This document shows, piece after piece, positions 35,772-37,012 of a stretch of 37,012 nt of DNA (position 1 is its first letter; each line of letters begins with the position of its first letter). The DNA is from Asaccharospora irregularis DSM 2635 (GTDB lineage Bacteria; Bacillota; Clostridia; Peptostreptococcales; Peptostreptococcaceae), in the NCBI RefSeq assembly GCF_900129815.1, contig NZ_FQWX01000021.1, positions 1 through 37,012 of the forward strand, given 5' to 3'. A model generated the notes under the pieces. It was not told where the DNA came from and did no database searches. It was given only the letters and a program-made list of their open reading frames with translations. Both the position numbers and the translations under genes were made by a program.

Positions 35772-36679
35772 GGATATATTTGATAAAGATATAAAGGAAA
35801 TATTCGGTGAAAATTTAAATCTAAGAAAATCAGTTTTAGTAGTATTTGCAATTTTAACTATATTTATATTTAGCTATTCTGTATTATATCCTAAGTTTAA
35901 ATCGGTAGCCAATACTAGGGAAGCAATAGAGAATGAAAAGAAAAAACTGGGTATTTATCAGGAAGAAGTATCCTCTATACCTATATTAGAGGAAAGGTTA
36001 AGGGGACGCTACAATAGAGGTTAATAAAAAGAGTGAAAAGCTTGATTATAATATGGAAGATGGTTTATTTATAGTTGGTTTAGATAAAAAAATGGAAGAA
36101 CAAAATATAAGTTTAGTAAATTTTGAAATAGGAAATAGTGAGAGCTATGAGAAATTTTATGCAATACCTATAACCTTAAAAGTAAGGGGGGATTATAGGC
36201 ATATAAGAGAGTTGATGTATTATTTAGAAGAGCAAAAAAACATAACTCAAGTATTAGATTATAGTATGAATACATATATTGAGGAAATAAAGGAAAATAA
36301 AGATGAATCTATAAATAATAATGTATTTACTATTCAAGTACCTTCTAAATCTACAGCATATTATACTCAAAATTCGGCGATATATCATCTATATAAGGAT
36401 TGTAGCTCGTTAAGTACAAGTGAACCTATAATAGAAGGAGTTGTAGGAGAACTTACAAAGAATCCATGTTTAGAATGTTTAAAAAAATATAACTTAGATA
36501 AAAATCAATTGCCAGGACAGGTACAAGAAATACAAAAACCAAAGGCTAAAGGTATAATAGAGGCGGAGTTTAAATTTATAATTTACACAAAAGAAAATCC
36601 TACAAAGATACTAGATATAGAAAATCCGGCTTCTTGGAAAAAAGGGAAATACAATCCATTTACCTCTAGCAAAAAATAA
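35764..36679 (+). pseudogene. pilO: PilO-like pilus alignment protein gene with a +1 frame break
   Basis: The first 86 codons give a short cytoplasmic start, a membrane helix (about 23-42) and a coiled coil, then stop at 36024 after EERLRGR. Skipping one base in the GGGG run at 36002-36005 joins this to an open frame reading DATIEVNKKSEKLDY, then EDGLFIVGLDKK, to 36679, the expected PilO continuation. Later parts include YHLYKDCSSL and NPCLECLKKYN, with three Cys. An internal ATG at 36053 could start a fragment lacking the membrane helix. Confidence 0.82.
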
Positions 36680-36766
36680 TTGTTATTATAGACCAGCTAG
36701 TTAAAGTCAACAGTTTTTAAAAATATTTTATAATTATGTTTTTTCGTATAGCAAATAAACCATCAA

Positions 36767-36790
36767 ATATACACGAATTTTTGATGGCTT
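36767..36790. terminator. Hairpin between the pilus locus and the transposase gene
   Basis: AAACCATCAAA pairs with TTTGATGG (36781-36787 region) in a simple hairpin between convergent genes. T tails are weak on both strands; a terminator role is tentative. Confidence 0.35.
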
Positions 36791-36817
36791 ATATGGAAAA
36801 ATAGTTCATATTAGCCG

Positions 36818-37012
36818 TTAGGCTATATTAGGTAGACTTTTGTTTTCTAGATACATCTTACAGTGCAATTTAGGGTTACGTACTTCATATGGTTTTTGGT
36901 TGCGTAGCACAGAAAAAATATAGTTCATTAGCTTATGCATAATGGCAACTAGTCCAACTTTTTTGCTTTTACCATTCATATTATTTTTATAATAATTAAG
37001 CAAAACAGGGTT
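36818..37012 (-). CDS. IS110-family transposase, C-terminal end (partial)
   Basis: The reverse strand encodes NPVLLNYYKNNMNGKSKKVG, then AIMHKLMNYIFSVLRNQKPYE and a short tail. This is the typical end of IS110/IS116/IS902 transposases (NP..YY.k...GKs...l.a..HKl...if..L). The rest of the gene lies beyond the window. Such elements lack terminal inverted repeats. It sits 138 bp past the damaged pilO, where other pilus genes would be expected. Confidence 0.8.
   Translation of the reverse strand, partial: NPVLLNYYKNNMNGKSKKVGLVAIMHKLMNYIFSVLRNQKPYEVRNPKLHCKMYLENKSLPNIA

Noticed and set aside
1-37012. tRNA genes
   Set aside because: No T-loop (GGTTCRA) and acceptor-stem arrangement was seen on either strand, although such a manual scan is not exhaustive.

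Overview
The window looks like core chromosome of a low-GC, spore-forming Firmicute close to Clostridioides difficile and its relatives (Peptostreptococcaceae). The reasons are: strong A+T bias with AGGAGG-type ribosome binding sites; sporulation genes (spmA/spmB, spoVG, ricT); and the order decarboxylase-tmk-holB-ricT-trmN6-rsmI ... metG-tatD ... rnmV-rsmA ... purR-spoVG-glmU-prs, which is the familiar block near the Firmicute replication origin. A type IV pilus operon behind a class II c-di-GMP riboswitch sits directly after prs, as in C. difficile. The genus is inferred from layout, not from a search.

Layout. 1-85 is the 3' part of a 5S rRNA. 152-6990 is a forward housekeeping run: small DUF378 membrane protein, PLP amino-acid decarboxylase, thymidylate kinase, DNA polymerase III delta-prime, RicT, a tRNA m6A methyltransferase, the 16S methyltransferase RsmI, and a stand-alone HD-domain protein. 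7105-9013 (reverse) holds an Lrp/AsnC regulator and nicotinate phosphoribosyltransferase. 9228-10333 is spmAB. 10365-13556 is a Met-specific T-box leader with metG and tatD. 13672-17839 is an accessory insertion between tatD and rnmV: a TetR regulator with a perfect operator, an alpha/beta hydrolase, two hairpin repeats, and two radical SAM genes on the reverse strand. 18099-19630 is rnmV-rsmA. 19688-20085 is a tandem array of the same hairpin repeats. It is followed by an acidic protein of unknown function, an M20 peptidase, a cation-efflux transporter, an unknown membrane-anchored protein, murC (reverse), then purR, spoVG (with a textbook sigma-H promoter), glmU and prs.

30708-36679 is the type IV pilus locus. 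Its c-di-GMP-II riboswitch looks intact and is wired as an ON switch. The operon behind it carries three separate lesions: a -1 frame break in the second pilin, lying on a classic A AAA AAG slippery heptamer; a deletion that removes the end of pilB and about two thirds of pilC; and a +1 frame break in pilO. The window ends in the 3' end of an IS110-family transposase just past the pilus genes. All the other complete genes are open, so the lesions are concentrated here, which suggests locus decay or switching.

The least explained element is a family of hairpin repeats of about 130 bp (five units, at 15399-15658 and 19688-20085). They share a core with a covarying 4-bp stem and a CTTGA loop, while the long arms differ in sequence between units but stay self-complementary in the two best preserved. 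In the first cluster the repeats supply the stop codons of both flanking convergent genes.
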